This document shows positions 53,930 through 64,000 of a stretch of DNA of 64,000 bases, piece by piece. Every line of letters starts with the position of its first letter. Within the stretch, counting starts at the first letter, position 1. A program made the translations under genes and the position numbers. The notes beneath the pieces are model-generated. The model searched no databases, was not told the DNA's origin, and saw only the letters and a list, made by a program, of their open reading frames with translations. This DNA comes from Pachypanchax playfairii (Eukaryota; Chordata; Actinopteri; Cyprinodontiformes; Aplocheilidae): assembly GCA_006937955.1 (NCBI GenBank), contig SSNP01000147.1:227440-291439 (forward strand), read 5' to 3'.

Positions 53930-54828
53930 AAAAACAAAAATTAACTAGTTTACACATTCTTATTCTTTGGACCTAATTTTGGATCTTGTCAGGTTAATAA
54001 ACAATAAATTTTAATGTTTCTTCCTGCACAGTGACATTCACAAGATTGGGATTAGTTCGGGAACAAAGCATCAAAGGATTTAATACAGCTGTCGTTTAAA
54101 TATGATTGTGTTTTGCATGTTTATTTCCTATAATCTCTACATTTTCCTTTTTCTCTTGAAATCTAAAGTCTGGGTCTCATTTTGCTCTGTCACTAGATGC
54201 GAGCCAAGGACTTTCATTACTCTACAAAAGGCAGATTCTTTTTGTATTTTACCACTTAGAAACGGTTGTCATCCTGTTTAATGTGGACAAACCCTGAATG
54301 TCAGTGTGGAATGGAGGGACAAAAAGGGACAAAGAAACAAGCCGAGGACTTTTTTATTCAGAAATTTTTTTATAGTTATTTCAGTTTTCCATTTTTTGCT
54401 CTTAAAGCTAAATGACGTTGTGTCACTTAAGAATGTTTTTTCAAACATGGGACTTTTTAACAACCAAAAGTTTTACATTACTGACTTTAATACAATATTT
54501 CTATTTCTAGCTACTTAAAGGGTTCTACTGACAACCGATCTAAAGGGTGTGGTCAGTATCATGATAAGGTGTGGTCTAATGATTTCAGTTAAGTTTTAGG
54601 TGGAACATCGAGTAAATAAGACTTGGAAAGCTGAGAGTTTCTCACCATCTCCAACCTGATCTTTCATCATGGCTGTTAGAACACAGTTAAGTTGGATCCC
54701 AGATTTTGATTTGACATGGAAATGTAACCCAGCAGTTAAAAATCTGGTTTCTATGTTCTCAGATTTAATCTTTATCCAAATGTAAACACTAGCTTTCATT
54801 AGCTAAAATTGTGTGTTCAATAACCCAT
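53930..54828. other. Intergenic, nothing recognised
   Basis: AT-rich, no gene or element end. Confidence 0.5.
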
Positions 54829-54990
54829 GATGGATGGATGCATGGATGGATGGATGGATGGATGGATGGATGGATGGATGGATGGATGGATGGATGGATG
54901 GATGGATGGATGGATGGATGATGGATGGATGGATGGATGGATGGATGGATGGATGGATGGATGGATGGATGGATGATGGATGGATGGATC
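54829..54990. repeat. (ATGG)n array 2
   Basis: About 40 ATGG units with a CATGG and two GATGATGG slips. It resembles the array at 52829, 1 kb past the gap. Confidence 0.97.
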
Positions 54991-55169
54991 CTAAACAAAA
55001 TTCTTGAACCAATAAAGAATCAAGAGACTAGAGATAATTATTACATCCAGGAGAAAAATAATGTTCAGATAGAGAATAGATTTTACCCCTGAAATAACGT
55101 GTGATCATAACATGTAGAAAATGGAAAATACAAGGTGCAGACAAGGTATGTTTAATGAAACCTTTATTT
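54991..55169. other. Spacer
   Basis: Nothing recognised. Confidence 0.5.
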
Positions 55170-55631
55170 AACCAGCATGAACCAAATTATGCAGGACTTG
55201 AGGATTGCTTTAACTCTATGTGGCGTTTCAAATTTGAGCTCGATGTGGCTGACGTACGTACTTGCTTGTTAAGTCCCGGTGGGCAAAGTTTGCACAAAAA
55301 CGTTAGGTTTTTTCCGTCTGAGTCTTGCTCTGTTTGTACATAAAACTCTCCCAAGTGCTCTGCAAAACTGGCTTCAGCAATGCCTGTAGCTGAGTCTGGA
55401 TCGCGGGAACTAGCAGCACTAGCCATGCTGGACCGTCATGGTGGTTGCCGTAAACAGTGTCGTAAAACCTGACTTTTCAAATGAGCGTGAACGTGAGCTG
55501 AGTGTGACACTCATTCTTACCAAAATGAGCTCCGCTCTCTTTCACGTTCATGGTATGAAAACTGATTCGTTCAGTTCACAGTTCACCGTAAATATGAACG
55601 TGTTCATTGAACGCGTTCATGCACAACACTG
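55170..55631 (-). pseudogene. hAT transposon 5' end with BED zinc-finger exon
   Basis: Reverse-strand hAT fragment. The outer end at 55631 reads CAGTGTTGTGCATGAACGCG, a hAT-type terminus, followed by repeated GAACGTG/TTCA motifs (subterminal transposase-binding type). The ORF starts at ATG 55426 (MASAASSRD). It encodes LTFLCKLCP, then TSATSSSNLKRHIELKQ, a BED-type zinc finger (C-x2-C near residue 49, H-x4-K near 70). The final His/Cys of the usual H-x(3-5)-H is replaced by Q/K. It stops soon after (55189), probably at an intron or truncation. The catalytic RNase H-like domain is absent. Confidence 0.7.
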
Positions 55632-56049
55632 GGTCCAGCTGAGGAGATCCACTAAGCAGAGTGGAACAATCTGACGCCTGCTCTCTGCAACTGCTCCCCT
55701 CTTAAGCCCAGAGGCTGATGATGGTAACTGGATCCACCTGCCGGTAAATGGCTGCCACGCCCCTGAAACATAGGAAAGAACACTCACACGCACACAGCAG
55801 AATGACACCTGACAGAAAGCAACAAAAATAAACTCACAAAATAATTAGAAATCCTATAAAATTAATGTAAATTTCAGCATAAGCTGTTGAATAAAGGCAG
55901 TTTGATTTGTGCAAATATAAAATCTTTAGATCTTGTCTCCTCGTCTCGTCACTTCCTGTTTCACATGGATCAAACCACAGGCAGAGAGCTCCACATCTGT
56001 CACAGAACATCTGTGAATATGTCTGTTTTCTGTTTTGTGAGAGATGCTT
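55632..56049. other. Unassigned
   Basis: Nothing beyond short ORFs. 55740-55800 has a CACACG patch. Confidence 0.5.
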
Positions 56050-56775
56050 TCATTTCCTCGGCATCACTTGTTCTTGGCAAGGTTGGTGATTTCAATCTTG
56101 ACTGGTAAATATCATTATCCGATCATAAATATCAAGGGCTGAAAGATCTTTGGTTTTCCTCTGAAACAGAGGATGATCTAATGATCTAATGATTTAATGT
56201 TCTTAAAGAAAGGGACGTTTGGGTCATGGGGACTGAGGCAGACTGATTCAGTTTCCATCAGCTCAAGAACGAATGTCCGTCCCTTACAAAGGGAACTAAA
56301 GCTAATTATTACTGCACTGAATCTTCAAAACAATTCTGGTAAAGAATAAAATCACCTTCTAGCCATATAACTACTGATGACCTGCCAGGCTCTCAAACAG
56401 CATGTTCTGGTACCATGTCTGACAGGACAGCTGTTCTCAACTGTTTAACCATTTTATCTCTGTTGGATCCAAGTTTAAAACTTTACATTCTGACCTGCGA
56501 AATGCTGACATGGTCAGAGTAAATCAACCCTTGACTCTGCAGGTGATGAGTGAGCTTATCAGCTGTCTTTGAGGCTCTGAATCTTCTACTGGCTGGACAC
56601 AGGTAACACAGCTAGGCCTGAAAAAACTGAAAAAAAGCCTGTTGAATGGTTCTCATATTTTAATTGGAGTTCCATCAGCAATCGAGTCCTTAAAGTCTGG
56701 AAATTAGCTTATATTCTACTATTGTTAAAATGGAGTAAACCCACAAATGTAAACAACATTAGAGCAACTAAAGTG
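56050..56775 (+). pseudogene. Highly degraded LINE (EN to RT) fragment
   Basis: Frame-broken forward text that fits a LINE: VGDFNLDW at 56080 (endonuclease D block), SDHKYQGLKDL, then a linker-like HFISVGSKF at about 56445. LKVWKLAYILLLLK and NVNNIRA at about 56690-56760 match the V.K.WK.A.VLPLLK ... NNYRPIS block of RT. It is badly decayed, and the clade is probably L2-like. Confidence 0.55.
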
Positions 56776-57039
56776 TAATCTGTGTATTCTAGCAAAAGAT
56801 TAGTCAGTAACACTTCCTTTTACAGTTCCCTAATTACTAAGAAATTACCTGGTACTTATATGGTAAATCTTGGTGTGTTACTGGTAATTACCATGTGTAT
56901 TAAGTAGGTAAATACAGAGAAAGTACAGCAGAAAGTACTCAACATTTACCTAATACATATATGTAAAAATTATAGCAGATATGGGGTAAATACCACATGT
57001 AATAAGAAAAACCTCCACTATTACCAAGGAACCATACCC
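56776..57039. other. Possible old MITE
   Basis: 'cagtaacacttccttttaca' at 56806 begins text that is common in fish genomes and looks like a non-autonomous repeat. No partner end identified. Confidence 0.35.
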
Positions 57040-59485
57040 CTCAAATCAACCAGGTAGTACAGCTCCCAGCCCACCTTCTGGAATGAATCATCCAGCAGAC
57101 CATGAATGTAGGGCCACCATCAATCACATAGGCGGCAGGAGGGGGTCGGGAGGCGGACACGAACCTGGAAGTGAGTGCCGGCTTGACCCTGGACACATGA
57201 AATGTGAGGTGCACATGCAGAGAGGTGGAACGTTGAAACAAACAGCAACAGGGTTGATTACTTTAGTTATGGGAAATGGTCTGATAAAGCTTGGAACAAG
57301 CTTCTGCAGCTTGACAGGGAGGTCCTTTGTGGACAACTACACACTCTGACCCCTCTGGTTGGCCATATGGGTATAGACTGCTGTGTTCCTCAGCAGAGCT
57401 GACTAGACCTTACACCAAATTCAGATGCACCTGAGCGTCAAGGCATGGGCAGAGGATACCCTGGCAGGACACCTTTGGGGTAGAGAAGATTGGAGGCTGG
57501 TAGCCTCAGATAACATAGAACGGTGATAACCCAGTATTTGAAGGGAGTGAGTTGATGGCGTACTCGACCCATGTTAAAGGTACAATATGTCAGAATTAGA
57601 CCAAATCAGAGTCCCACAGTTCATGTAGAAAACCAACCCGTCCCCTCTCAGTGTCTCACCCCCTCCCCTCCCTGATACTACTGCTGGGTTGCCAGTTCCA
57701 ATGTTGATCCTGGTTTAGTTTCTCTTGTATTTTCAGTTTTTGGGAAGGATGTGGTGGTTTCTTAGGTTTACTACAAGTTACCTCAGGGCTGCTGGTCGTT
57801 GTGAAATTCCAGCTGCTTGTGTTGAAGACTTGGTAACCTGCAGGTTGACATGTGATTCACTATGGAACCAGTGGAATAGTTATTGTAAACAATGATTCTG
57901 TCCTGGAACAGAAACTAGAGACCACCCAGCTGACTGAGATCCAGATCTGTTACAATCTAACTTTACTTTCATCATCAGTGGGACATTAAACTGTTGGGTT
58001 AGTGTTTCACTGTAACATTTTATAATGTACCTTTAGGGTCTTTGACCATGATGTGGGGGATTATGTGCACAGCATCCTGAGCTTGGTCTTGACGTCCTGG
58101 TTTGCTCACTCTGACTGCCCATCTGTCTGAGGGTGACATTGATTTTGAGGAGCCTACAGAACTCGGTCTATGTCAGTAGGTAGGCCATGGAGTCTAAATA
58201 CGTCTCTAGACAGAACCTCACTGAGCTCCTTAGCAGAAGGTAGCTTCTTGAGTGGGATAAGGTGGGTCGTTTTAGAGAATCGGTCAATGACAGTGAGAAT
58301 GACAGTATTACCTTGTGAGGCGGGCAAACCAGGAATGAGCAGAGGTTGTAGGAGACACCCAGTGGATGACAGGAGACCTGACACAGGTGAAACAGGCTGA
58401 ACTATATTCATCCTTCCATACTGTAGGCCACAAGAACTGCTGTTGGATGACAGACAGTGTCTTGGAGAAACCAGGGTGACAAAAGAAGTTAGTGCCATGA
58501 CAGAAAGTGACAACATTAGTTCTCAGATGGGTTGGAACATAAAGGGAGGTTGGTGCAAGTAATAACTGTCAATGACCTCTTGTTCAATCTCTACCATCAT
58601 CACCTCCAACCTACTGGCAGGGATCAGATTCTGGACCCCCTTTTGAGTGCAGTGGGGAAACATCAGGGACAAGGCATCGGGCTTGGTGTTCTTTGACCTG
58701 GGTATGTAGGAAAGAACAAAATTAAAGCGATCATAGAACAGGGCCCAACAGGCTTTGGTAGACCTGATGTACTCCAGATTTTTATGATCTGCCCTCCTGT
58801 CAGTGTCTCCATTCCTCTAAAGCAAGTTTAATGACAAATAGTTCACAATTCCCCACATCGTAGTTCTGCAGGAATGAACTTCCGAGAGAGGTAGGTACAT
58901 GGATGCAATTTGGAACTGACCAGGTTAACCTGTGATAGTACAGCTGCAGCTACTGTCAGAGGCATCAACCTCCACTACAAACTGACATGTGGCATCAGGG
59001 GTTGGGAGAATGGGAGCGGAAGTGAACAGTCTCTTGAATGTGTTGAATGATTGGTTAACTTGTAGTGACCAAACGAAAGATGTCTTGGATGAGGTGAGTC
59101 TATGTAAGGGTGCTGCTTGGGTGCTGTAGTTACGGATAAACCTGAAGTAAAAATTTGCTAAACCCAAAAACCTCTATAGCTGTCTGAGGTAAGGGCCACT
59201 CACGTACAGCCAGTACTTTGACAGGGTCCATTTGCATCTGATTGGAGGCTCTGATGACACCTAGAAAGGAGACTGAGGCCTGGTGATCCACCTTGACATA
59301 CAGTACGTCGAGGCGATTCTGCAGGAGGACAGACTAAACATGTTGAAAGGTTGGGTCCTTCAAGAAGATCAGAATGTCATCCAGGTGCACAAATGCAAAC
59401 TTATTGATTATGTATAGCACACACTCAAAATATCTCAATACTTGTTACAGTGCCACAAGGCCCAGTTCATCAGGTGTGTGTGCAG
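57040..59485 (-). pseudogene. Ty3/gypsy pol remnant, reverse, split by a MITE
   Basis: Reading in reverse from 59485: FAFVHLDDILIF (RT catalytic block, YVDD-type, at about 59375), LGVIRASNQMQMDP and FGFSKFYF... (59160-59200), then an RNase H-like start (WSLQVNQSF, FVVEVDASD at about 58960-59080). Integrase text follows with VILTVIDRFSKTTHLIPL (first catalytic D, about 58290) and DVFRLHGLPTDI. Beyond an insertion come integrase end blocks (about 57550), FIGPFPITKVINPVAV (57300), HPTFHVSR-like (57210) and a chromodomain-like segment near 57040-57080. Stops and frameshifts throughout. No LTR was found at either end. A relic only; the order is gypsy-type (RT-RH-IN-chromodomain). Confidence 0.8.
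57574..58035. mobile_element. MITE inserted into the gypsy integrase
   Basis: 462 bp, starting TTAAAGGTACAATATGT and ending in the imperfect inverse TATAATGTACCTTTA. Joining the flanks restores continuous integrase reading text, which shows insertion. TTAAAGG-type ends are common in fish MITEs. The exact target duplication (TA or TTA) is ambiguous. Confidence 0.65.
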
Positions 59486-60950
59486 TAATCAAAACACATG
59501 GACAGGAAAGTATATTTGGTGATGGGTTGATATATTAAAGTAATTTACAAAAAACTAAAGAAAAACAAAACACAAATTATGCCCACAACTTTGAGTAGCT
59601 GAGCCGTAGCAGATCACACGCAGATCAAAGATGGTACATTTCACACAGTTCATTAAGCTAGGCCACTAGTTTCATACATTCAAAATGACAGCTGCAGTAA
59701 AGATCTGGTAAAGCATCACAAAGGAGGAAACCCAGAATCTGGTGATGTCCATGATGTGACTTCAGACACTCATCGTCTGCAAAAGATTCTTAATAAAGTA
59801 TTAAAAATAAACATCTTATTTATGGTCTATTATATTTTTGGTTTATTTATTTGTTCAGTTGCTTTAGAGCCTCTGAAATGAGACTTCATATAAAAATAGT
59901 TGTAATTCCTAAATGTTTCATAAGATATTTTTGTTCAACCCCTTGAAAACTGTGTTGTTGTACAAATATTTCTGGGCCTAACTGTACATAACATGAACTG
60001 TTCATGAACTGTGCAGATGTGCAGTCCATTTGTTCACATTTGGACCCACGTGAAAGGCATTTCAGGATACAACAACATATGTTTCAAAATAAAAAACATC
60101 TTTAAACAGTGTGACAGGAGCTTTGTTGTTTGTGTTAGCAAACGCAGCTCAGATTTCTTCTCTATTTCCTGTGCGTGCACACGATCCCACTTAGATAAAT
60201 TCAAACAGAAACACAGAAAAGCAGAAGAGAAAAGGTTCATTGAAGTTACATTAGCTTTAGATGGCTTGATTTTCAGGTCCTAAAGGAATTTTACCTCAGT
60301 TAAAAGGCTTTTCATTCTTTTGAGTTTTAACTGGTAAATTGATGAGTCTTAGAGTTTACAGAACAGATCACCTGCTACTGACTGGACTGATCCAGTGTCC
60401 CAGGAGGACAGATCATAGAGCACTTGGACATGTGGAGGCACCGGCTGGGGCCCCTCTGCTCCTCCGCTCAGTCACAGCTCAAGGCCGTGGCAGAGAGGCA
60501 GGAGAATTGCCCTTCCATGTTGAAAGAGTTTCATGAGCCATCTGCACTCCCCAAAGACTCACTCTGTCCACAAGTACACTCTGAAAAATCCGTTTGTTGC
60601 ATATTCACTCAGACAGGGTAATCAAACATTTGTATATATATGAGTTTCAAGTCAAAGCCCTTAAAACCTTTTAAATAAACTGATATATTTGTGAAGACAG
60701 GTCCGTGTACGTCGGGGCCATTAGATTTTCGTTTCAAAATTAAATTACAGAAAAACAGAAAACCACTTATATTTTGTTATCTGTTACAAATTGGTTCACA
60801 AAAACATGGAAAACGCCCCGTGTTCTGTTTTTCATCTCTAAACAAGAAAAAGTTTTTCACTGATTTTACCTAAATTGCTATCAGAAGGAAATGGGAAAAC
60901 AAGAAACAACACTCCTCGTGCGTCTCTCCTCTACGGAGGTTTCACGGCGC
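59486..60950. other. Intergenic, nothing recognised
   Basis: About 1.5 kb of AT-rich sequence. The short ORFs at 60011-60283 and 60339-60621 have no recognisable domain. Confidence 0.5.
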
Positions 60951-61005
60951 GTAATAACAGCGTCATCAAACAGGAAGTTGGTATTGGAGATACTCGGTGG
61001 TAAAC

Positions 61006-61579
61006 AAAGCGCACGAGCTCAAGAAGATTCCAAATGTTGAACGAAAAGAAAAGGTGAATTATTGCCGTGTTTTTTGGCCGTACCAATTGGTCAGACTGTG
61101 AAAACATTTGCAGTTGACTGCCAAAAGTTATGAGAGGAAAGGAGGCGCTTGTGGTTAATGAAGCTGATCAACGAGGTAAAAATCTGGACAAGATCTGAAT
61201 TTTTTCGGCCCATTTCTTCAGATGAGTGAATTGTTATCAGCAGCTCTTAAATTATTTTCCAATGTGATGTTAATGGTATAATTCATATCAAGCTAATAAA
61301 ATCACATGTAATAGCCTGCTACAGTAGCAACATTATTATTAACATGTATTTCTCTTTGTAGGTCTGATCAGATTGGGTTCCATCTGTTGGAATGACAGGT
61401 CACCAAAGGTCACCTGAAGAAACAGGAACATCACTGTGAAAGAAAATTTACTTGTTTACTAGGTTTTTCTCATATTATAAGGAACTACGGTTATATTCCT
61501 TATTTATTCTACATGTTAGTGAGTCTGACCCCTACTTTCCACCGGATGTGTCAGCAGCATGTTACTGAAGCAGCACGTC
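61006..61579. other. Interior of the relic, not assigned
   Basis: No readable domain. It would be expected to hold the start of one of the element's genes, but frames are closed. A MITE-like 'cccctactttccaccggatg' lies at 61530-61550. Confidence 0.4.
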
Positions 61580-62089
61580 TCACTCGCGTATTCTGCTGGA
61601 GTTTGTAAAGGTGCCATCTGTGAGTAGCTAATATCCGCCAAAGGGATGTTCGACTAATGCCACTCTCCAGTGAGAGTTTGCTAACTGTAGCATGGGAGAT
61701 GGGTGGTCTCGTAGGGTGTCTTGCATTGAAATCTGCTGCACTCACCCAGTTACTGCGTTCACCAGATATCATCACAATTGCAATCTGCTCCTCACATGTT
61801 AACCTCTTCGGCATGTCAATGGCTGTGAAGAAAGAGAAACTTGTAAATAACTCATGAACGAATAAAGTTACATTGAAAACAAGCACGCCATTGTTTTTCT
61901 TGTGAAATTACCAATAAGTTTGGTGTGTCACATGACCCTCTTCCTATTGAAAAAACAAAAGTTGGATCCAAGATGGCCGACTTCACAATGGTCACCACCC
62001 ACCTTGAAAAGTTTGCACAAACAGGACGTTAATATCACCAACCATCCCAATTTTATTAAGGTGTATCCATATAAATGGCCCACCCTGTA
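61580..62089 (-). mobile_element. mariner-type deletion derivative
   Basis: The terminus is the inverse of TACAGGGTGGGCCATTTATA at 62070-62089, an end found on a mariner/Tc1-type family widespread in fish and frogs. The 5' UTR-like part ('aagatggccgacttcac', 'gtcacatgaccctcttcct') follows in order. The element stops near 61580, with most of the transposase gene missing. The other end is lost. Confidence 0.75.
61600..61814 (-). pseudogene. mariner-type transposase N-terminus with internal deletion
   Basis: Starts at ATG 61814 (MPKRLTCEEQIAIVMISGE). It has the helix-turn-helix text SAADFNARHPTRPPISHAT, then jumps directly into SLESGISRTSLWRIL and THRWHLYKLQ, which normally lie much further along. 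The deletion is in frame at about 61668-61674, so one ORF spans both sides. The HTH resembles DUF4817-type DNA-binding heads. The DDE domain is absent. It could at most encode a DNA-binding fragment. Confidence 0.7.
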
Positions 62090-62389
62090 GAATCCAGAAG
62101 AGACTGAAGGATGTTGCTGCTGACACTGATGCATTAGGCTTAATGTTTTCACAATCTTCTTGTCATATGCATTTAACTTATCCGTAGCCAGTGCCACTGC
62201 TTCTTGGATAGTCACTAATCTCATGTTTAATCATATGAAGCCACTTATCATATGACCAGAAATAGAGCATTTGCGAAAAACCTGCCAATGCAATTCAGGA
62301 AACATTTTGGTGGGGAAATGTGTTGTTATTATTGACTGTTACACAGTTAAATTCTTGATTGGTATTACACCACAAAACACAGTGTTACA

Positions 62390-62700
62390 TTTCAAATGCA
62401 TGGAGAGGAAGAGTAAGTAACAAATACATAACTGAAAACTGTGGCTTTTTGGACAACATAGTTCCTGGTAATCATGTTCTTGCTCATCGTGGCTTTAATA
62501 TTCAGGTCACTTAATGTTGCAGAATGGCTCATGTAAAAATTCTAGCCTTCATACGTGGAAAGTCCCAGTTTGCTTCTGTTGACTTGGATACAAGGAAAAC
62601 TGCCCACATCGGGATTCATGTTGAGTGTGTGATCAGTACGTGCGTCATAAATAAACCTTCTGGATGGAATACTGTCAGTTGATTTCTTGAAGTGCAAAGA
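62390..62700 (+). pseudogene. THAP/DDE_4-type transposase scrap
   Basis: Forward text KYITENCGFLDNIVPGNHVL, then AHRGFNI, KILAFIRGKSQ and IGIHVECVI, with one frame break. It matches the GF.D.L.PGD..LADRGF ... PAFTKGK.QL ... RIHVERVI block of DDE_Tnp_4-type transposases (THAP-transposase/ISL2EU relatives). The expected catalytic Asp in LADRGF is His here. Inactive fragment. Confidence 0.6.
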
Positions 62701-62919
62701 TAATGATGGTTATCGTACTATTGATAAGACTGAACTTGTCTCTTGTGCTCCAATGAACCTTTCACCATCAGTTGTTTAAATATATTTTTAAATGCACTGT
62801 CTATAAAAATATCAACCAGTCTGGACTATATTATAGCCTACAATTATGAATAACTGACTATTAAGTACATACAAACTGAACAAAGACATATACAGTCTTT
62901 CTTTAGTTATTATTATTAT

Positions 62920-63115
62920 ATTGTTGTTGAAGAGAACACACTGCGTACGTTCAGAACACAGATTTATTAAAGGAAAACCCCAGTTATCCAAGAGCCAACT
63001 CGTACGGATCTGCATCGCTAATAAACTTTAACTTTTCCAATATTCACACCCTTTCCTGCAGACAAAGTCCTTCCATGTATGCCTTTGCATCTAACACATT
63101 TAAAGGAGCTTTTCT
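62920..63115 (-). pseudogene. Possible ISL2EU second-protein (YqaJ-like) fragment
   Basis: In reverse from 63115: HRKAPLNVLDAKAYMEGLCL, a stop, then, after a frameshift, DADPYELALG. The LDAKAY.EGL and YDADPY blocks occur in the N-terminal region of proteins with SWIM/YqaJ domains carried by fish DNA transposons. The SWIM and nuclease domains are missing, so this is an identification from a short stretch. Confidence 0.4.
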
Positions 63116-63219
63116 GTGGTTTCTCCGTCGCAGTGTTTACCACCGAGTATCTCCAGTAGCGACTTCCGGTTTGATGACACTGTGATTACATGCCTGATAT
63201 GTTTTCTGAGGTGGTATTA

Positions 63220-63866
63220 TGCTTCTTTTCCACTGACAGAACACGGTGCGGCTCGGTTCACTTTAGCCCCCTGCGGACCCTTTTCCACCGCCTTTCTCGG
63301 GTCTTAACCACGTCATTCCGCGCCAACCCGGCCTCTTTTTTCAGACCACCTCCTCGGTGGTCCGAAGCGGCCCAAAGCGGGCCCACACGCCCAACTGTCT
63401 ACTGATTGGTCCAATAAACTGCTACCAGTAACACGACTACCTACGTAGTGGTAGCCCCTGATTGGCCCGGCTGTGTGTGGTGTTCACGTGGTGTGATATA
63501 GAAGCGCTCCCGCAAAAGGCTTAAAAAAAACTCCCAGCAACCATACAAATATTTTATTTTAAAATACAATTGACTTTGGACAATGGCGACTTCCTCCACA
63601 AGAACCAAAAATCAAACCAACCAAAATGAACCACAGACAGAGCGCAAAGTACAAAAACACACGTATATCCGCCATTGTTGTTGTTGTTTCACGCGCTGTG
63701 ACGTCGCGGACAAAGACTTTTGCGCGCCACTTTTCATAGCCAGATGGGCACGCCCATATCCCCACTTACGTCCGCTTTATGTTTCCACCGCCTCAAGCGA
63801 GTTTATCCGTGCTATACTGTACCGCTCTCAAACATGCCGTGCTGATTTGTCGGTGGAAAAGGGGCA
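63220..63866. mobile_element. Harbinger-like MITE, copy 3
   Basis: 647 bp, flanked by TTA on both sides (63217-63219 and 63867-63869). TGCTTCTTTTCCACTGACAG to the inverse CGGTGGAAAAGGGGCA. Same orientation as copy 2 and closely similar along its length. The same two small ORFs are retained (MATSSTRTKNQ forward at 63583; MADIRVFLYFALCLWF reverse). The clear TTA duplication is the best evidence that the family is PIF/Harbinger. Confidence 0.85.
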
Positions 63867-63869
63867 TTA

Positions 63870-64000
63870 GTGGACCCAAATGCAGAGGAGCGACAAAACT
63901 ATAGATCTGGTAAAACTTAGATTTAATTAGAAAACAAAACAGCTGACTGTGCACCAAAACAAAAACTTACATTGGGATGAAGATGAACCGAGGAACCAGA
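63870..64000. other. Partial repeat at the window edge
   Basis: 'gtggacccaaatgcagagga' followed by purine-rich text resembles the start of the reverse repeat at 33341. Cut by the window. Confidence 0.35.

Larger units (their letters stand above)
60951..63189. mobile_element. Relic bounded by 55-bp inverted repeats, ISL2EU-like content
   Basis: 60951-61005 and 63135-63189 are inverted copies of each other with 49 of 55 bases matching. Each contains 'ggagatactcggtggtaaac'. Inside are a THAP/DDE-type transposase scrap (forward, 62390-62700) and a scrap resembling the second protein of ISL2EU elements (reverse, 62920-63115). A mariner deletion derivative (61580-62089) is embedded. ISL2EU elements encode a transposase and a YqaJ-like nuclease on opposite strands, so the arrangement fits. 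True outer ends may lie slightly outside. Assignment is tentative. Confidence 0.5.

Noticed and set aside
52720..53976. Long ORFs of 349-417 codons
   Set aside because: They consist of ATGG repeats and unknown bases in the gap.
60011..60283. 90-codon forward ORF as a gene
   Set aside because: No recognisable domain, AT-rich, with no support beyond being open.

Overview
The window looks like gene-poor, repeat-dense DNA from a ray-finned (teleost-type) fish. The evidence is the repertoire of mobile elements: L2-like and Rex1/Babar-like LINEs, a Tx1-like L1 fragment, Tc1 transposons with fish-type termini, pogo/Tigger, mariner, hAT, PIF/Harbinger and ISL2EU-like relics, a Ty3/gypsy chromovirus-type remnant, a tRNA-derived SINE, and long (TG)n and (ATGG)n microsatellites. 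I found no convincing exon of a host protein-coding gene. Almost every recognisable reading frame belongs to a mobile element or is a by-product of a tandem repeat.

Layout. 1-3105: L2-like LINE, forward. 3250-4127: reverse L2-like fragment with the SGNH-esterase ORF1. 4128-4767: first of three related Harbinger-like MITEs (others at 26649-27301 and 63220-63866). 5020-6778: decayed pogo/Tigger element with a duplicated tail. 6990-11345: a MITE-like repeat apparently split by a Rex1-type LINE whose 978-codon ORF is uninterrupted. 11757-12090 and 19465-20670: two arrays of one 36-bp minisatellite derived from the 3' end of a Rex1-type LINE. 13.4-18.3 kb: LINE scraps and a Tc1 element with an uninterrupted DD34E transposase. 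21.4-22.7 kb: reverse L2 carrying a 42-bp minisatellite. 26.4-36.2 kb: nested LINE/MITE insertions. 38.1-39.0 kb: Tx1-like fragment. 40.1-43.5 kb and 49.3 kb: a (GT)n-flanked module repeated four times. 43.2 kb: tRNA-derived SINE.

About 43.5-52.8 kb has few recognisable transposons. It holds an 18-bp GATC-rich satellite of about 1.6 kb, a CA/CG-rich minisatellite, and stretches that could be conserved non-coding DNA. 52.8-55.0 kb: two (ATGG)n arrays and an 870-bp assembly gap. 55.2-59.5 kb: hAT 5' end, degraded LINE and a reverse gypsy pol remnant split by a MITE. 60.9-63.2 kb: relic bounded by 55-bp inverted repeats, with ISL2EU-like coding scraps and a mariner deletion derivative inside.

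The elements do not form a pathway. They record repeated insertion and decay. Only two ORFs look coding-competent: the Rex1-type LINE polyprotein and the Tc1 transposase. The most interesting features are the birth of minisatellites from LINE coding sequence, the nesting, and the T-box-like half-site array. Element-family assignments rest on recalled motifs and termini, not on database searches.
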